64,000 nucleotides of DNA, taken from assembly GCA_017427185.1 (NCBI GenBank), contig JAFRTJ010000030.1, forward strand, positions 186,001 through 250,000, given 5' to 3'. The stretch's first letter is position 1; each line of letters begins with the position of its first letter. Both the position numbers and the translations under genes were made by a program. The notes under the pieces are model-generated. The model was given only the letters and a program-made list of their open reading frames with translations, made no database searches and was not told the origin of the DNA. The stretch is from Bacteroidaceae bacterium. Its GTDB lineage: Bacteria > Bacteroidota > Bacteroidia > Bacteroidales > Bacteroidaceae. This document shows positions 44,591 through 53,271 of this stretch, piece by piece.

Positions 44591-45413
44591 TTTCGTATTC
44601 TCCTAAAATTTTTAACTCTTTTGTTAATGGTGATATTGCATTTATAGCTTGTCGATATCGTGTGTAATCAGGAAACAGCAGGTCGATATAAAACATGTAT
44701 TGCCATTCTTTGCCGATAATTGGAAGTGATTGAATTTTGCTCAGATTCAATTTGTAGAATGACAATACACTTAGGATGGCACTTAAACTCCCTTCTTCAT
44801 GGGGAAGAGTGAAAACTAGACTGGATTTGTTTATTTTTCTGATATCTCGCAATTCATTTGCTTTTTCAGGGTTGCTGAGTACGAGAAAACGTGTGAAGTT
44901 ATGTTTGTTGGTTTCAATGCCTTCTTCCAAAACCTTCATGCCATAGATATTTGCAGCATCTTTGTGGCAAATGGCAGCATGACCTGTCAAATGATGTTTG
45001 CTGATTTCTGCAGCAGCACCTGCCGTGTCATCTACTTCCACTACCTTCATGTTACGATGACGTGAAAGGAAATCCCGACACTGCATTAAAGCTACAGGAT
45101 GAGAGTTCACTTCAGTTATATTCTCCCAATTCTCGTCAGGCAGGCACATGATACTATGACTGATGCGCAATTTGTGTTCTCCCACAATAGTCATCCCACT
45201 GTCGCGAAGCAATTCGTAGTTGTGGAGTAGGCTACCAGCAATGGTGTTCTCGATTGCAACCAATGATATAACTCCGTTGTCTTCTTTCATTGCATGGAAA
45301 ACCTGTTCAAATGTTTCACAACAAATCAGTTCGATTTCTTCTATTGGGAAAAAACGGTGTGAAGCAATGTCGTGAAAACTTCCTTTTATACCTTGTATAG
45401 CTATTCTTTTCAT
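44571..45413 (-). CDS. pheA: Prephenate dehydratase
   Basis: The protein has 280 residues. It decarboxylates and dehydrates prephenate to phenylpyruvate for phenylalanine. The dehydratase domain (1-180) has IQGIKGSFHDIASHRFF, VISLVAIENTIAGSLLHNYELL (about 50) and the catalytic TRF region in HNFTRFLVLS (about 178). The C-terminal ACT domain (about 195-275, SLVFTLPHEEGSLSAILSVLSFYKLNL) would bind phenylalanine for feedback inhibition, with the ESLP-type site reading QSLP. There is no chorismate mutase domain because that is supplied by the downstream fusion protein. The ATG lies directly after the T-tract of a leader terminator. Confidence 0.95.
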   Translation of the reverse strand: MKRIAIQGIKGSFHDIASHRFFPIEEIELICCETFEQVFHAMKEDNGVISLVAIENTIAGSLLHNYELLRDSGMTIVGEHKLRISHSIMCLPDENWENITEVNSHPVALMQCRDFLSRHRNMKVVEVDDTAGAAAEISKHHLTGHAAICHKDAANIYGMKVLEEGIETNKHNFTRFLVLSNPEKANELRDIRKINKSSLVFTLPHEEGSLSAILSVLSFYKLNLSKIQSLPIIGKEWQYMFYIDLLFPDYTRYRQAINAISPLTKELKILGEYENGQQSI

Positions 45414-45414
45414 A

Positions 45415-45455
45415 TTAAAAAGAAATCCCGCCTCATTGATGGAGCGGGACTTTTT
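45415..45455 (-). terminator. Attenuator terminator of the Phe/Tyr operon
   Basis: On the minus strand, TCCCGC (45431-45426 region and its partner at 45449-45444) forms a GC-rich 6-bp stem, TCCCGC/GCGGGA, extendable by AAA/TTT pairs around one bulged G. TTTCTTTTT follows. The T-tract ends four bases before the pheA ATG. The left arm (CCCGCT) is also complementary to AGCGGG at the end of the leader-peptide gene (about 45505-45510), allowing a competing antiterminator. Confidence 0.85.
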
Positions 45456-45487
45456 AGTATTTTTGTTTTATCTGTTTTATACATATC

Positions 45488-45574
45488 CTATAGACACATG
45501 ATGCCCCGCTTCACTTTATTGCTAAAGTAATAGTAAAAATAATAACCGTAAATAAAATTACCCTTGAGGACCAT
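45488..45574 (-). CDS. Phe/Tyr leader peptide of the pheA operon
   Basis: This short ORF encodes 28 residues: MVLKGNFIYGYYFYYYFSN followed by KVKRGIMCL. Residues 7-17 (F-I-Y-G-Y-Y-F-Y-Y-Y-F) hold three Phe and six Tyr codons. It lies between the operon promoter and the attenuator terminator, in front of pheA, an aminotransferase, DAHP synthase-chorismate mutase and tyrA. Codons 22-24 (AAG CGG GGC) contain the AGCGGGG segment that can pair with the terminator's left arm. A ribosome stalled on Tyr/Phe codons leaves that segment free (antitermination), whereas a ribosome reaching the TAG covers it (termination). This is the standard logic of the enterobacterial pheL/trpL system and is inferred here. 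Confidence 0.85.
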   Translation of the reverse strand: MVLKGNFIYGYYFYYYFSNKVKRGIMCL

Positions 45575-45603
45575 TATGTCGTCTTTTTTACTTTTTTGTG
45601 GTG

Positions 45604-45635
45604 CAAAGTTACATGTTTTTAATTTAAGTACCAAG
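45604..45635 (-). promoter_or_regulatory. Promoter of the Phe/Tyr operon
   Basis: Minus strand TAACTTTG (45604-45611) with CTTG (45632-45635) after 20 bases. Transcription from about 45597 would place the leader ORF about 23 bases into the RNA and give a leader of about 185 bases before pheA. Confidence 0.75.
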
Positions 45636-45651
45636 AAAAGTTATGCTTTTT

Positions 45652-45858
45652 TTATTTATTGTGGAATTTTCCTTCAATTTCATTCAAAATCTCAGGATTA
45701 ATTTTGATTGCCTCTTTAAGGTCTTCTATGGCTCCTTTCTCGTCTCCATTCATCTTACGTAAGCGCCCGCGTTCCTTATATAAATTCGCATTGTTGGGAT
45801 GCTTTCCTATTTCATTCGTGATGGCTTGTATTGCAAGTGTGATAATTTCTTGTTCCAT
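45652..45858 (-). CDS. Small TPR-repeat protein
   Basis: This 68-residue protein is essentially one and a half tetratricopeptide repeats: ITNEIGKHPNNANLYKERGRLRKMNGDEKGAIEDLKEAIKINPE, with the canonical small and large residues at the TPR positions (A/Y/G/A/P). TPRs mediate protein-protein contact. Being so small, it probably acts as an adaptor or in an oligomer. It has its own -7 element and is followed closely by the promoter of the Phe/Tyr operon on the same strand. No partner is evident. Confidence 0.8.
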   Translation of the reverse strand: MEQEIITLAIQAITNEIGKHPNNANLYKERGRLRKMNGDEKGAIEDLKEAIKINPEILNEIEGKFHNK

Positions 45859-45889
45859 TGTTTGTCTAAGTGTTTCTGCTTTCCATGTG

Positions 45890-45897
45890 CAAAGTTA
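45890..45897 (-). promoter_or_regulatory. -7 element for the small TPR gene
   Basis: Minus strand TAACTTTG, 31 bases above the ATG at 45858. No good -33 element. Confidence 0.5.
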
Positions 45898-45941
45898 TTC
45901 ATTTTTCTTGGCAATCTGATGGGGATTCATGAGAAAATCTG

Positions 45942-45949
45942 TACCTTTG
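45942..45949 (+). promoter_or_regulatory. -7 element for the AGCS symporter gene
   Basis: TACCTTTG matches TAnnTTTG and lies 52 bases upstream of the ATG at 46002. The -33 region is weak. Confidence 0.5.
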
Positions 45950-46001
45950 TCACGTTTTTATCAAATTGGATATGATATTGATTTGAATTATCCTGAATAG
46001 C

Positions 46002-47363
46002 ATGCTTGAAACTATAAACAACTGGATATCATTTGTCAATTCCTTCCTTTGGGGATGGCCTATGATCATATTGCTTTTAGGCACTCATATTTTTATGACC
46101 ATTCGCTTACGTTTTCCACAGCGTCATGTTCGCAAGGCCATTCGATTAAGTTTGAAGAAAGATGGTGATATTCCTGGCGATGTCAGCCAGTTCGGCGCTT
46201 TGGCTACATCTTTAGCTGCTACCATAGGGACGGGTAATATTGTTGGTGTGGCAACAGCAATTGCATTAGGTGGTCCTGGAGCAGTCTTCTGGTGTTGGCT
46301 GACAGGTGTTTTTGGTATAGCTACCAAGTATGCTGAAGGTCTACTTGCTGTAAAATATCGAGTAAGGACACCTGATGGGCACATGCTTGGCGGGCCGATG
46401 TATGCTCTTGAACGTGGATTAGGATGGAAGTGGATGGCTGTTCTTTTCAGTTTCTTCACAGCTTTCGCAGCTTTTGGAATAGGCAATTTAGTGCAGAGTA
46501 ATGCAATTAGTCTTCTTTGTTATGAGACATATCAGATTCCGGAGTTTATAACAGGCATAGTGGTTGCAACTCTGACAGCAATGGTCATTCTTTTTGGAGT
46601 TAAAGGAATTTCCCGTGTATGTGTAGCATTAGTCCCTTTCATGGCATTGCTGTATACTTTAGGATGCTTATACATTCTCTTTGTAAATCGTTCTTTCGTA
46701 TTAGAGGCACTTTACCTAATTGTTACATCAGCTTTTAATCCTCAAGCAGCGGGTGGTGGTTTTGTTGGGACAACTCTTATGATGACGGCTCGTTATGGCA
46801 TATCTCGAGGCTTGTTCAGCAATGAGAGCGGTATGGGTTCTGCTCCTATTGTTGCTGCTGCAGCTCAAACGCGTAATCCTGTTCGTCAGGCCCTTGTCAG
46901 TAGTAGTGGAACTTTTTGGGACACGGTAGTTATTTGTGCTTTGACGGGTCTTGTTCTAGTGAGTAGCATTCTTGCTTATCCTGATATTACTTTCAGTAAT
47001 GGTGGTGCACTTACCCAAGTCGCCTTTGATAAGATTCCTTTCGTTGGTGCTCCTTTGCTTACTTTTGGAATTTTGACTTTTGCTTTCAGTACAATTCTTG
47101 GATGGAGCTATTATGGGGAGAAAGGTATGGAGTATCTGGGTGGGCAGAAGTTGCGTGTTCCATATCGTATTGCTTTTATTCTTGTCATTATTATAGGGGC
47201 AACGGTAAAGTTGGATTTCGTATGGAACATTGCAGATATGCTGAATGCGTTGATGGCAATTCCCAATTTGTTATCCATATTGTTCTTAAGCCACGTGATA
47301 GTTCGTGAGACTAAACTTTATCTATGGAGCGACAGGTTAGACGATTATCCTAAAGAAGAATGA
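46002..47363 (+). CDS. Alanine or glycine:sodium symporter (AGCS family)
   Basis: This 453-residue inner-membrane transporter has about 11 helices. AGCS signatures are present: FGALATSLAATIGTGNIVGVATAIALGGPGAVFWCWLTGVFGIATKYAEGLLAVKYR (about 62-120) and ISRGLFSNESGMGSAPIVAAAAQTRNPVRQALVSSSGTFWDT (about 255-295). These contain the sodium-binding and substrate-binding segments of the GltPh-unrelated LeuT-like fold. It imports alanine and/or glycine with sodium. Its stop overlaps the next gene by four bases (ATGA), so the two transporters are translationally coupled. Confidence 0.94.
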   Translation: MLETINNWISFVNSFLWGWPMIILLLGTHIFMTIRLRFPQRHVRKAIRLSLKKDGDIPGDVSQFGALATSLAATIGTGNIVGVATAIALGGPGAVFWCWLTGVFGIATKYAEGLLAVKYRVRTPDGHMLGGPMYALERGLGWKWMAVLFSFFTAFAAFGIGNLVQSNAISLLCYETYQIPEFITGIVVATLTAMVILFGVKGISRVCVALVPFMALLYTLGCLYILFVNRSFVLEALYLIVTSAFNPQAAGGGFVGTTLMMTARYGISRGLFSNESGMGSAPIVAAAAQTRNPVRQALVSSSGTFWDTVVICALTGLVLVSSILAYPDITFSNGGALTQVAFDKIPFVGAPLLTFGILTFAFSTILGWSYYGEKGMEYLGGQKLRVPYRIAFILVIIIGATVKLDFVWNIADMLNALMAIPNLLSILFLSHVIVRETKLYLWSDRLDDYPKEE

Positions 47364-48283
47364 CAGGCGAACTACTTTCTGTTTCTGTTGCCCTTATGTG
47401 GACATTTACGGCAATCTTTGCGGAGATTGCCAGCAAACATCTGGGTCCATTGACATTGAATGTGTGGCGTATGTTCATTTCAATCATATTGCTTGGCATC
47501 GTTCTTTGTCTTTTTTGTGGTGCACCCTGGCCTCAGTTCACTACTCCGTCTGTTTGGGCATGGTTTTTATTTAGTGGATTCATGGGGTTTGTTTTTGGTG
47601 ATGCATGCCTTTTCCATAGTTACATTATCATTGGTAGCCGTTTTGCACAGCTTTTCATGACTTTGGCATCTCCTTTTGCAGCTTTTACAGCTTGGTTACT
47701 GATGGGGGAACAAATGACATGGATTTCCTTGCTCGGTATGATTGTTACTCTGACAGGTATTGGAATCTCTATCATGGGACGATCTGAAGAGGGACATCGT
47801 TATTTGAAACTTCCTGTTCAAGGCATCATCTTAGGTGTAGGTGCTGGCATGGGACAAGGGGTAGGACTGGTGTTGAGTAAACTAGGTATACAAGCATATT
47901 CTCAGGTGATTCCACCAGAGGCGACAGATGTTGCTCAGATGATACCTTTTGCTGGTACACAAATCCGTGCTATCATGGGATTGATTGGTTTTGGCGTAAC
48001 TTTGATTCTGACACACCAAACGAAAACACTCTCTCGTGCATGGACAGATGTTAAGGGAGGAGCAGCGGCAATGGGAGCAATTTTGTTGGGACCATTCTTG
48101 GGGGTGGCATGTAGTTTGATCGCAGTGAATATGACTCATGCAGGCGTTGCACAGACTTTAATGTCGCTCACTCCTGTATTCATATTGTGGCCTGCACATC
48201 TCATTTTTGGCAATAAAATTACACGTCAAGAAGTGGTTGGAGCCATAATTGCAGTATTGGGAGCATCACTCTTTTTCCTATAA
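47360..48283 (+). CDS. EamA-type DMT-family transporter
   Basis: The protein has 307 residues and ten membrane helices in two EamA repeats. The first repeat has WTFTAIFAEIASKHLGPLTLNVWRMFISIILLGIVL. The second starts GIILGVGAGMGQGVGLVLSKLG and ends AVLGASLFFL. The DMT family exports amino acids and other small metabolites. The coupling to an alanine/glycine symporter suggests an amino acid or related substrate, but this is inference. The tRNA-Ser promoter begins two bases after the stop codon. Confidence 0.9.
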   Translation: MTGELLSVSVALMWTFTAIFAEIASKHLGPLTLNVWRMFISIILLGIVLCLFCGAPWPQFTTPSVWAWFLFSGFMGFVFGDACLFHSYIIIGSRFAQLFMTLASPFAAFTAWLLMGEQMTWISLLGMIVTLTGIGISIMGRSEEGHRYLKLPVQGIILGVGAGMGQGVGLVLSKLGIQAYSQVIPPEATDVAQMIPFAGTQIRAIMGLIGFGVTLILTHQTKTLSRAWTDVKGGAAAMGAILLGPFLGVACSLIAVNMTHAGVAQTLMSLTPVFILWPAHLIFGNKITRQEVVGAIIAVLGASLFFL

Positions 48284-48284
48284 A

Positions 48285-48316
48285 TTTGGTTATTCCAACT
48301 GGATTTTGTAATTTTG
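48285..48316 (+). promoter_or_regulatory. tRNA-Ser promoter
   Basis: TTTG (48285-48288), a 20-base spacer and TAATTTTG (48309-48316), an exact consensus match. Confidence 0.82.
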
Positions 48317-48330
48317 CATCTGAAAATGAT

Positions 48331-48417
48331 GGAGAGATGCCAGAGTGGTCGAATGGACCGCACTCGAAATGCGACATACGGGTGACTGTATCCAGGGTTC
48401 GAATCCCTGTCTCTCCG
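48331..48417 (+). tRNA. tRNA-Ser (anticodon CGA)
   Basis: The 87 bases have acceptor GGAGAGA/TCTCTCC, anticodon loop CTCGAAA (anticodon CGA), a long class II variable arm (stem ATAC/GTAT), T-arm AGGG-TTCGAAT-CCCT and discriminator G. The gene marks the left boundary of the glycoside hydrolase cluster. Confidence 0.95.
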
Positions 48418-48446
48418 CTGAAAGAAGTTTGATTTTATTCATAGTC

Positions 48447-48480
48447 GAGCAGTCGTCCGTGAGGATATGCTGCTCTTTTT
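48447..48480 (+). terminator. tRNA-Ser terminator
   Basis: GAGCAG (48447-48452) pairs with CTGCTC (48470-48475), with an inner TCC/GGA stem, then TTTTT. It starts 30 bases after the tRNA. Confidence 0.8.
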
Positions 48481-48581
48481 AATTGTTTGTCCCTTAATGG
48501 CTTTGATTATGGCTTACATGACTTCATTCTTTTTTTTGCGAATCTTTGGTATATTTCTTGGGAGATTACAGAATGCTTCGT

Positions 48582-50963
48582 TTACAAATCTTTTGTCAAT
48601 TTCATTGCCTTTCCAGCTTTGAAAGTAATTTGCTTCACCGTTTCTCCATAACGGATTGAACATGTTCCTGAATTGTCAGGCAGGATAACTGCTTCTTGCA
48701 ATATGCCATTTTCCCATCGAATGCTCACCGTATACCCACCTCTTGCACGGAGTCCTTTTACTTCACCGTTTTTCCAGTTGCTGGGAAGTGCAGGCAATAG
48801 ATGGATTTCTCCAGCATGACTTTGCAACAGCATTTCAGCAATGCCAGCAGTTCCTCCAAAGTTTCCATCAATCTGGAAAGGAGGATGAGTGTCGAAAAGA
48901 TTGTTTTGAGTAGATTTGCCCAGCAGGGCATTCACGTTGGCTCCTGCCTCTTCACCATCCATCAGTCGGGCATAGAAGTTTATCATCCATGCACGGCTCC
49001 AACCAGTGTATGAACCTTGACGTGTCTGTGGATCTTCATTATATTTACGGCGTCGCTCAATTGTGCGGCGGGCAGCTGAGAAAAGTTCTGAATTCTGAGG
49101 TGTGATGGTTGTACCAGGATAAAGTCCAAAAAGATGTGAGACATGACGATGTCCTGGTTCTACTTCCTCATAGTCTTCTATCCACTCTTGGATGGTGCCA
49201 TAGCGTTGACCTACTCTGATAGGAGGCAGCTGTGCTATGGCTTCTTTTACTTGTGAGACGAACTCTGAGTTGTCCTTTACGATGGAAGCAGCCTCCAAAC
49301 AGGAACGGAACAGTTCAATTGCAATTTCGATGTCCATTGTGGCACCATATGTGAGACGATAGATCTTTCCATTGGGCAATCGATATGCATTTTCAGGTGA
49401 GTTGGAAGGAGCTGTTACCAAATGTCCATTCTTGTCCTTCACCATGAATGAGAGTAAGAATTGAGCTGCCTCTTTCATTGCAGGATATGCATTTTTGCGT
49501 AGATACTCGATATCTTGTGTGAAGCGGTAATGTTCCCATAAGTGGAGAGTGAGCCAAGGTCCTGCTATAGGGAAGGTACCCCAGCTGACACCATCACTTA
49601 TTGAGGTGTGTCCGAATGGGTCTGAAACGTGATTCACAGTCCATCCCTTTGCACCAAATGTCTTGCTGGCAGTCACGCGACCTGGCACGCGAATAGCATT
49701 TATCCAATTTGAGAAAGGTAGTACTGTCTCTGACAAATTGCACACTTCTGCTGGCCAATAGTTCATTTGAATGTTGATGTTGGTGTGATAATCAGAGTTC
49801 CAAGCAGCTTCCATATCTTGACACCAGATACCTTGCAAGTTGGCTGGTAGAACACCAGGGGCTCTTGAGCTACCTGCCAGCAGATAACGTCCAAATTGGA
49901 AATAAAGAGCTGCTAGAGCTGGGTCGGAAGCTCCCTCCTTAACTTTTGCCAGACGTTCATCCGTGGGAAAATCTGCCATTGCAGGATCGCCCAGGTGAAG
50001 GGTGACACGACGCATCAAAGATTGGTGCTCATTGATATGTCGGCTAAGCAGTTTCTTATAGGAACTACCTTCTACGGCTTTCAACTGTTCGTTACACTTC
50101 TCAACAGGGTTTATGGAATGGTCGAAACAAAGTTTGGACATATTGTAGTCAGTATTCATTGCTACCAAAAGAATCACTTCATCTGCTTTATCCACACAGA
50201 GTTCGTTTCCCTTGGATGTGATGGAACCACCCAAATTGATGGCCTTCACTTTTCCAGTAAACTTCATGTGGGGACCTGCCTCGCAACAGTTTCCATCCTC
50301 TTTGTCCACAATCTGTCCTTGGATGAGTAGGACGTTTTGTCCGTCAGCTTCAACTATTGCATCCTGTTTTCGTTCATATGAAATCTTGAAGGTTAAAGCT
50401 TTCTTCTGATTTGCTTTTAGGTGGACAATCAACAGGTTGTCAGGAGCTGAAGCAAATACTTCGCGAGTGTATTGGATGCCTTGAGATGAGAATGTCGTGG
50501 AAGCAATGCCTGTCATTAGATTCAGGTTTCGCTCATATTCACTGACGGAATCAGTTCTTCCTTCATAGTCGATGTGCAATTCTCCAAATGATTGATAGGA
50601 GCGTATGCGCATTGGATTGCTTTTTAGGTATTGTTCAGCCATTGCGTCAGCTTCTGCAATCTCCCCATCCAGTAGCTTCTGCTGGATTTGTGGCAGATAA
50701 GCTGCAGCATCGGCATTCCCATCTTGGGGTTGTCCTGCCCAAAGGCTTTCTTCGTTGAGTTGCAATGTCTCGTGCCAGGTCTGTCCGAAAACCATAGCTC
50801 CAATGCGTCCATTACCTATTGGTAAAGCTTCATTCCAGTCAGCTGCAGGCTGGCGGTACCATAAAGTGGTTTCTTTATCCTCTGCTGCATTTCCAGTACA
50901 TCCGCTTATCAACAGAGTTCCACCCAATATCAGGTCCAGGATTTTTGAATGCAAACTTCTCAT
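48582..50963 (-). CDS. GH95 alpha-L-fucosidase, lipoprotein
   Basis: The protein has 793 residues. The leader KILDLILGGTLLISGC has a lipobox (ISGC). The N-terminal beta domain opens LWYRQPAADWNEALPIGNGRIGAMVFG, the GH95 signature. The (alpha/alpha)6 domain has the expected catalytic residues: paired asparagines in NINIQMNYWPAE (about 395), the general acid in WEHYRF (about 477) and the aspartate in PFQIDGNFGGTAG (about 700). GH95 enzymes invert alpha-1,2-fucosyl (or alpha-L-galactosyl) linkages on host or plant glycans. The gene is the last of a three-gene minus-strand unit with the DUF4838 and GH20 genes. Confidence 0.95.
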   Translation of the reverse strand: MRSLHSKILDLILGGTLLISGCTGNAAEDKETTLWYRQPAADWNEALPIGNGRIGAMVFGQTWHETLQLNEESLWAGQPQDGNADAAAYLPQIQQKLLDGEIAEADAMAEQYLKSNPMRIRSYQSFGELHIDYEGRTDSVSEYERNLNLMTGIASTTFSSQGIQYTREVFASAPDNLLIVHLKANQKKALTFKISYERKQDAIVEADGQNVLLIQGQIVDKEDGNCCEAGPHMKFTGKVKAINLGGSITSKGNELCVDKADEVILLVAMNTDYNMSKLCFDHSINPVEKCNEQLKAVEGSSYKKLLSRHINEHQSLMRRVTLHLGDPAMADFPTDERLAKVKEGASDPALAALYFQFGRYLLAGSSRAPGVLPANLQGIWCQDMEAAWNSDYHTNINIQMNYWPAEVCNLSETVLPFSNWINAIRVPGRVTASKTFGAKGWTVNHVSDPFGHTSISDGVSWGTFPIAGPWLTLHLWEHYRFTQDIEYLRKNAYPAMKEAAQFLLSFMVKDKNGHLVTAPSNSPENAYRLPNGKIYRLTYGATMDIEIAIELFRSCLEAASIVKDNSEFVSQVKEAIAQLPPIRVGQRYGTIQEWIEDYEEVEPGHRHVSHLFGLYPGTTITPQNSELFSAARRTIERRRKYNEDPQTRQGSYTGWSRAWMINFYARLMDGEEAGANVNALLGKSTQNNLFDTHPPFQIDGNFGGTAGIAEMLLQSHAGEIHLLPALPSNWKNGEVKGLRARGGYTVSIRWENGILQEAVILPDNSGTCSIRYGETVKQITFKAGKAMKLTKDL

Positions 50964-50971
50964 GACTTGTT

Positions 50972-53221
50972 CTATTTTGTTGGAAGGAAGAGTCGTTCTT
51001 CAGGAAGTGTCCCTTTGTATCCATCGGGTGTAGCAAACTGGATATCCAGTATTTGCCCTTCGTGATCTTCAAAATAACGGATACTGAGTTTGTGAAAACC
51101 TTTCTCAAGATTAACCAATGCAGTTTCCATTTCAGGAGAGTGTGAGCCGTCTCTGTTGATGATTTCCTTGTCATCCAGGTTTACAACAGTTCCATCATCG
51201 GTAGTAATACGTATCTGGTGAACTCCCTCCTGTTCCACCTTCAACCATGTATCAAAGACATAGCCAAAATGGTCGATACTCTCGTCTTCTTCAATGGTGA
51301 CAGTAGGCATTGTGCCTTGCTTCACTATCTTTCCGTTAGCCAACATCTCGCCAGTGGATTTGAATGGGCCTTCATAACGGACATAGGCAACTCCATTTTC
51401 TTTAGCATCTACCTTTGTGGCAGGGAAGAATGGAGCTTCACGTATGTTTTCAGCCATCTTTTTGAAAGATTCTATATAGTATGCAGCGTTGAAAGTTGGG
51501 CGGAACTCTGTCATCTGGTTGATTCCTTCCTGTTGAACAACCCTCTGGAACATTGTGTCTGCTCCGCTCTCTATTCCTTCCAAAGGTAAATGTTCCATCT
51601 GAAGCAAGCATAGCGGAAGTTCCTCTTTTTCCACTCTCTTCAGCAATTCAGGATTATCTGCAACTGCAGCACGAGCTTCTGCCATGATGCGACGTCCCTC
51701 ACGGATGAATTCAGGGCTGTACATTGCATGGGCAGTACTTGCATAGCAGTTGGTGTGCATACCTTCACGTCTCAATATCCTTTCCTCCAAATCCAGGTAT
51801 TCAAGTATTTTGGGAGCAGCGGCACCATAGTATCCTTCTGTAAAATCTTGGATAAGTGAATCCACATCTGCGTTGCAATTCCACATCAGTTTTGAGAGAA
51901 TCCAAGCTCTCATTTCACGGAACTCACAAGAAGGAGTTTGGTAATCCCCTTCTTCCAGGATGCCTATTGCATGTCCGTTCACGTAGTCTTGAAGATGTGT
52001 TTTCATGGTCTTCCAGTTAGGAGTTGGAAGGCAATAAAGCAAGAAGTCTGTAACGTAGTCCCAAATGTATAGATGTGGAGCAATGGCAGACCAATCTTTC
52101 AGGTCTTGCACAAAAGGTTTGTTCTGCTCGCATCCATCATAGTCGTGAATCATACAACACTCGATGCTGCACAAGCGAATGACCACATTCTCGCGTGGCA
52201 CAATATCTTTTGGTGCATGACGAGTATACTGATAAGCAAAAGTGCCAACATACTTGTCTGGGAACTCGTCCTTGACTGCATCAGCTACCTGATTGACGAA
52301 CCACAACATGATGCCAGACTCTCCTCCATACTTTTCCACCAGAGCTTGGCAGGCTTCACATTGGCATGGTCTCGTGTTGTCGTTCTGCTCCATAGAATAT
52401 ATAAGGTAATCAGGTTCTTCCCGCATTTTATTCTTCATCTTGTCGATGCATATCTGCAAAACCTCTGGGTTCGAAAGACAGAGCTGTGCATAGTCGCTTT
52501 GCCTCTTTCCATCAATTAGGCTGAAATACTCTGGATGGGTGGCATAGTATTCATTGGGTGAGACAAAGTAACCCATTGCATGAACACCCCAGTAATTTTC
52601 TGCACTCCCAGGAATCGTTTTCCCTTCCTGCAAGCTTGGCAATTTGACAAAGTTGTTGCGCATTCGAGCTGAGAAGACAGGTTGGGTGCGGACATCCAGT
52701 ACACAGTTGTCTCGAATCATCAGACTGGGTTCCTCGTGATTGAAGAGTTTGCTGAAATGCCAGGCATCACGCTTGGGTGCCACACTTACTTTGCTTGAAT
52801 ACCAGCGGCATCCAAGTTCCTTCTCCAGGAAAGAATACACGCTGTAGAGTGTACCTCGCTTACTGCCACCCCACAGCAGGATGTCTCCTTCCTTGTTGCA
52901 CCAAGTGAAGCTGTCATCGCGGTCTGCAGGCTTCTGAGCTGAGGGGATGAGCTCCTCTGTCATTGGATTGAATCCTACGATGAGACGTTTTCCTTTTTGT
53001 CCATCTTTCAAGTCTTTGATGGGCAGTTTTACTCCGCTTACTTGCTCAATCCAATTCTGAAGTTCCACTGCGGCGTATTGCTCACTTTCTGGAGCTTCAG
53101 GAGCGATGACAATGGAGTAATCTGATGAGCCGTTCTTGAAAAGGGTGTGCTGCTGACAGCCTGTCAGGATGAGTGAGGCTGCTCCAAGCAGAGCTGAAAT
53201 GAGAATCTGATGTGCTTTCAT
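50972..53221 (-). CDS. DUF4838 lipoprotein with C-terminal PA14-like domain
   Basis: The protein has 749 residues with leader ISALLGAASLILTGC (lipobox LTGC). The N-terminal region (about 30-140, YSIVIAPEAPESEQYAAVELQNWIEQVSGVKLPI) resembles the alpha-glucuronidase/GH20b-like accessory fold. The central DUF4838 barrel (about 200-480) has CLSNPEVLQ, YSMEQNDNTRPCQCEACQ and WDYVTDFLLYCLP. The C-terminus (about 620-749) is PA14-like with ADDG-type ITTDDGTVVNLDDKEIINRDG. DUF4838 proteins occur with glycosidases and are probably glycan-active, but the reaction is not defined. It sits nine bases upstream of GH95 and 50 bases downstream of GH20. Confidence 0.88.
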   Translation of the reverse strand: MKAHQILISALLGAASLILTGCQQHTLFKNGSSDYSIVIAPEAPESEQYAAVELQNWIEQVSGVKLPIKDLKDGQKGKRLIVGFNPMTEELIPSAQKPADRDDSFTWCNKEGDILLWGGSKRGTLYSVYSFLEKELGCRWYSSKVSVAPKRDAWHFSKLFNHEEPSLMIRDNCVLDVRTQPVFSARMRNNFVKLPSLQEGKTIPGSAENYWGVHAMGYFVSPNEYYATHPEYFSLIDGKRQSDYAQLCLSNPEVLQICIDKMKNKMREEPDYLIYSMEQNDNTRPCQCEACQALVEKYGGESGIMLWFVNQVADAVKDEFPDKYVGTFAYQYTRHAPKDIVPRENVVIRLCSIECCMIHDYDGCEQNKPFVQDLKDWSAIAPHLYIWDYVTDFLLYCLPTPNWKTMKTHLQDYVNGHAIGILEEGDYQTPSCEFREMRAWILSKLMWNCNADVDSLIQDFTEGYYGAAAPKILEYLDLEERILRREGMHTNCYASTAHAMYSPEFIREGRRIMAEARAAVADNPELLKRVEKEELPLCLLQMEHLPLEGIESGADTMFQRVVQQEGINQMTEFRPTFNAAYYIESFKKMAENIREAPFFPATKVDAKENGVAYVRYEGPFKSTGEMLANGKIVKQGTMPTVTIEEDESIDHFGYVFDTWLKVEQEGVHQIRITTDDGTVVNLDDKEIINRDGSHSPEMETALVNLEKGFHKLSIRYFEDHEGQILDIQFATPDGYKGTLPEERLFLPTK

Positions 53222-53271
53222 AGGGAAGTGAATTTTTTATGTGATTGTTTATGCTTTATTCTGTTGATGCT

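Noticed and set aside
48331..48417. Phage or island attachment site at tRNA-Ser
   Set aside because: No integrase and no second copy of the tRNA 3' end is visible in the window, so an att site is not claimed.
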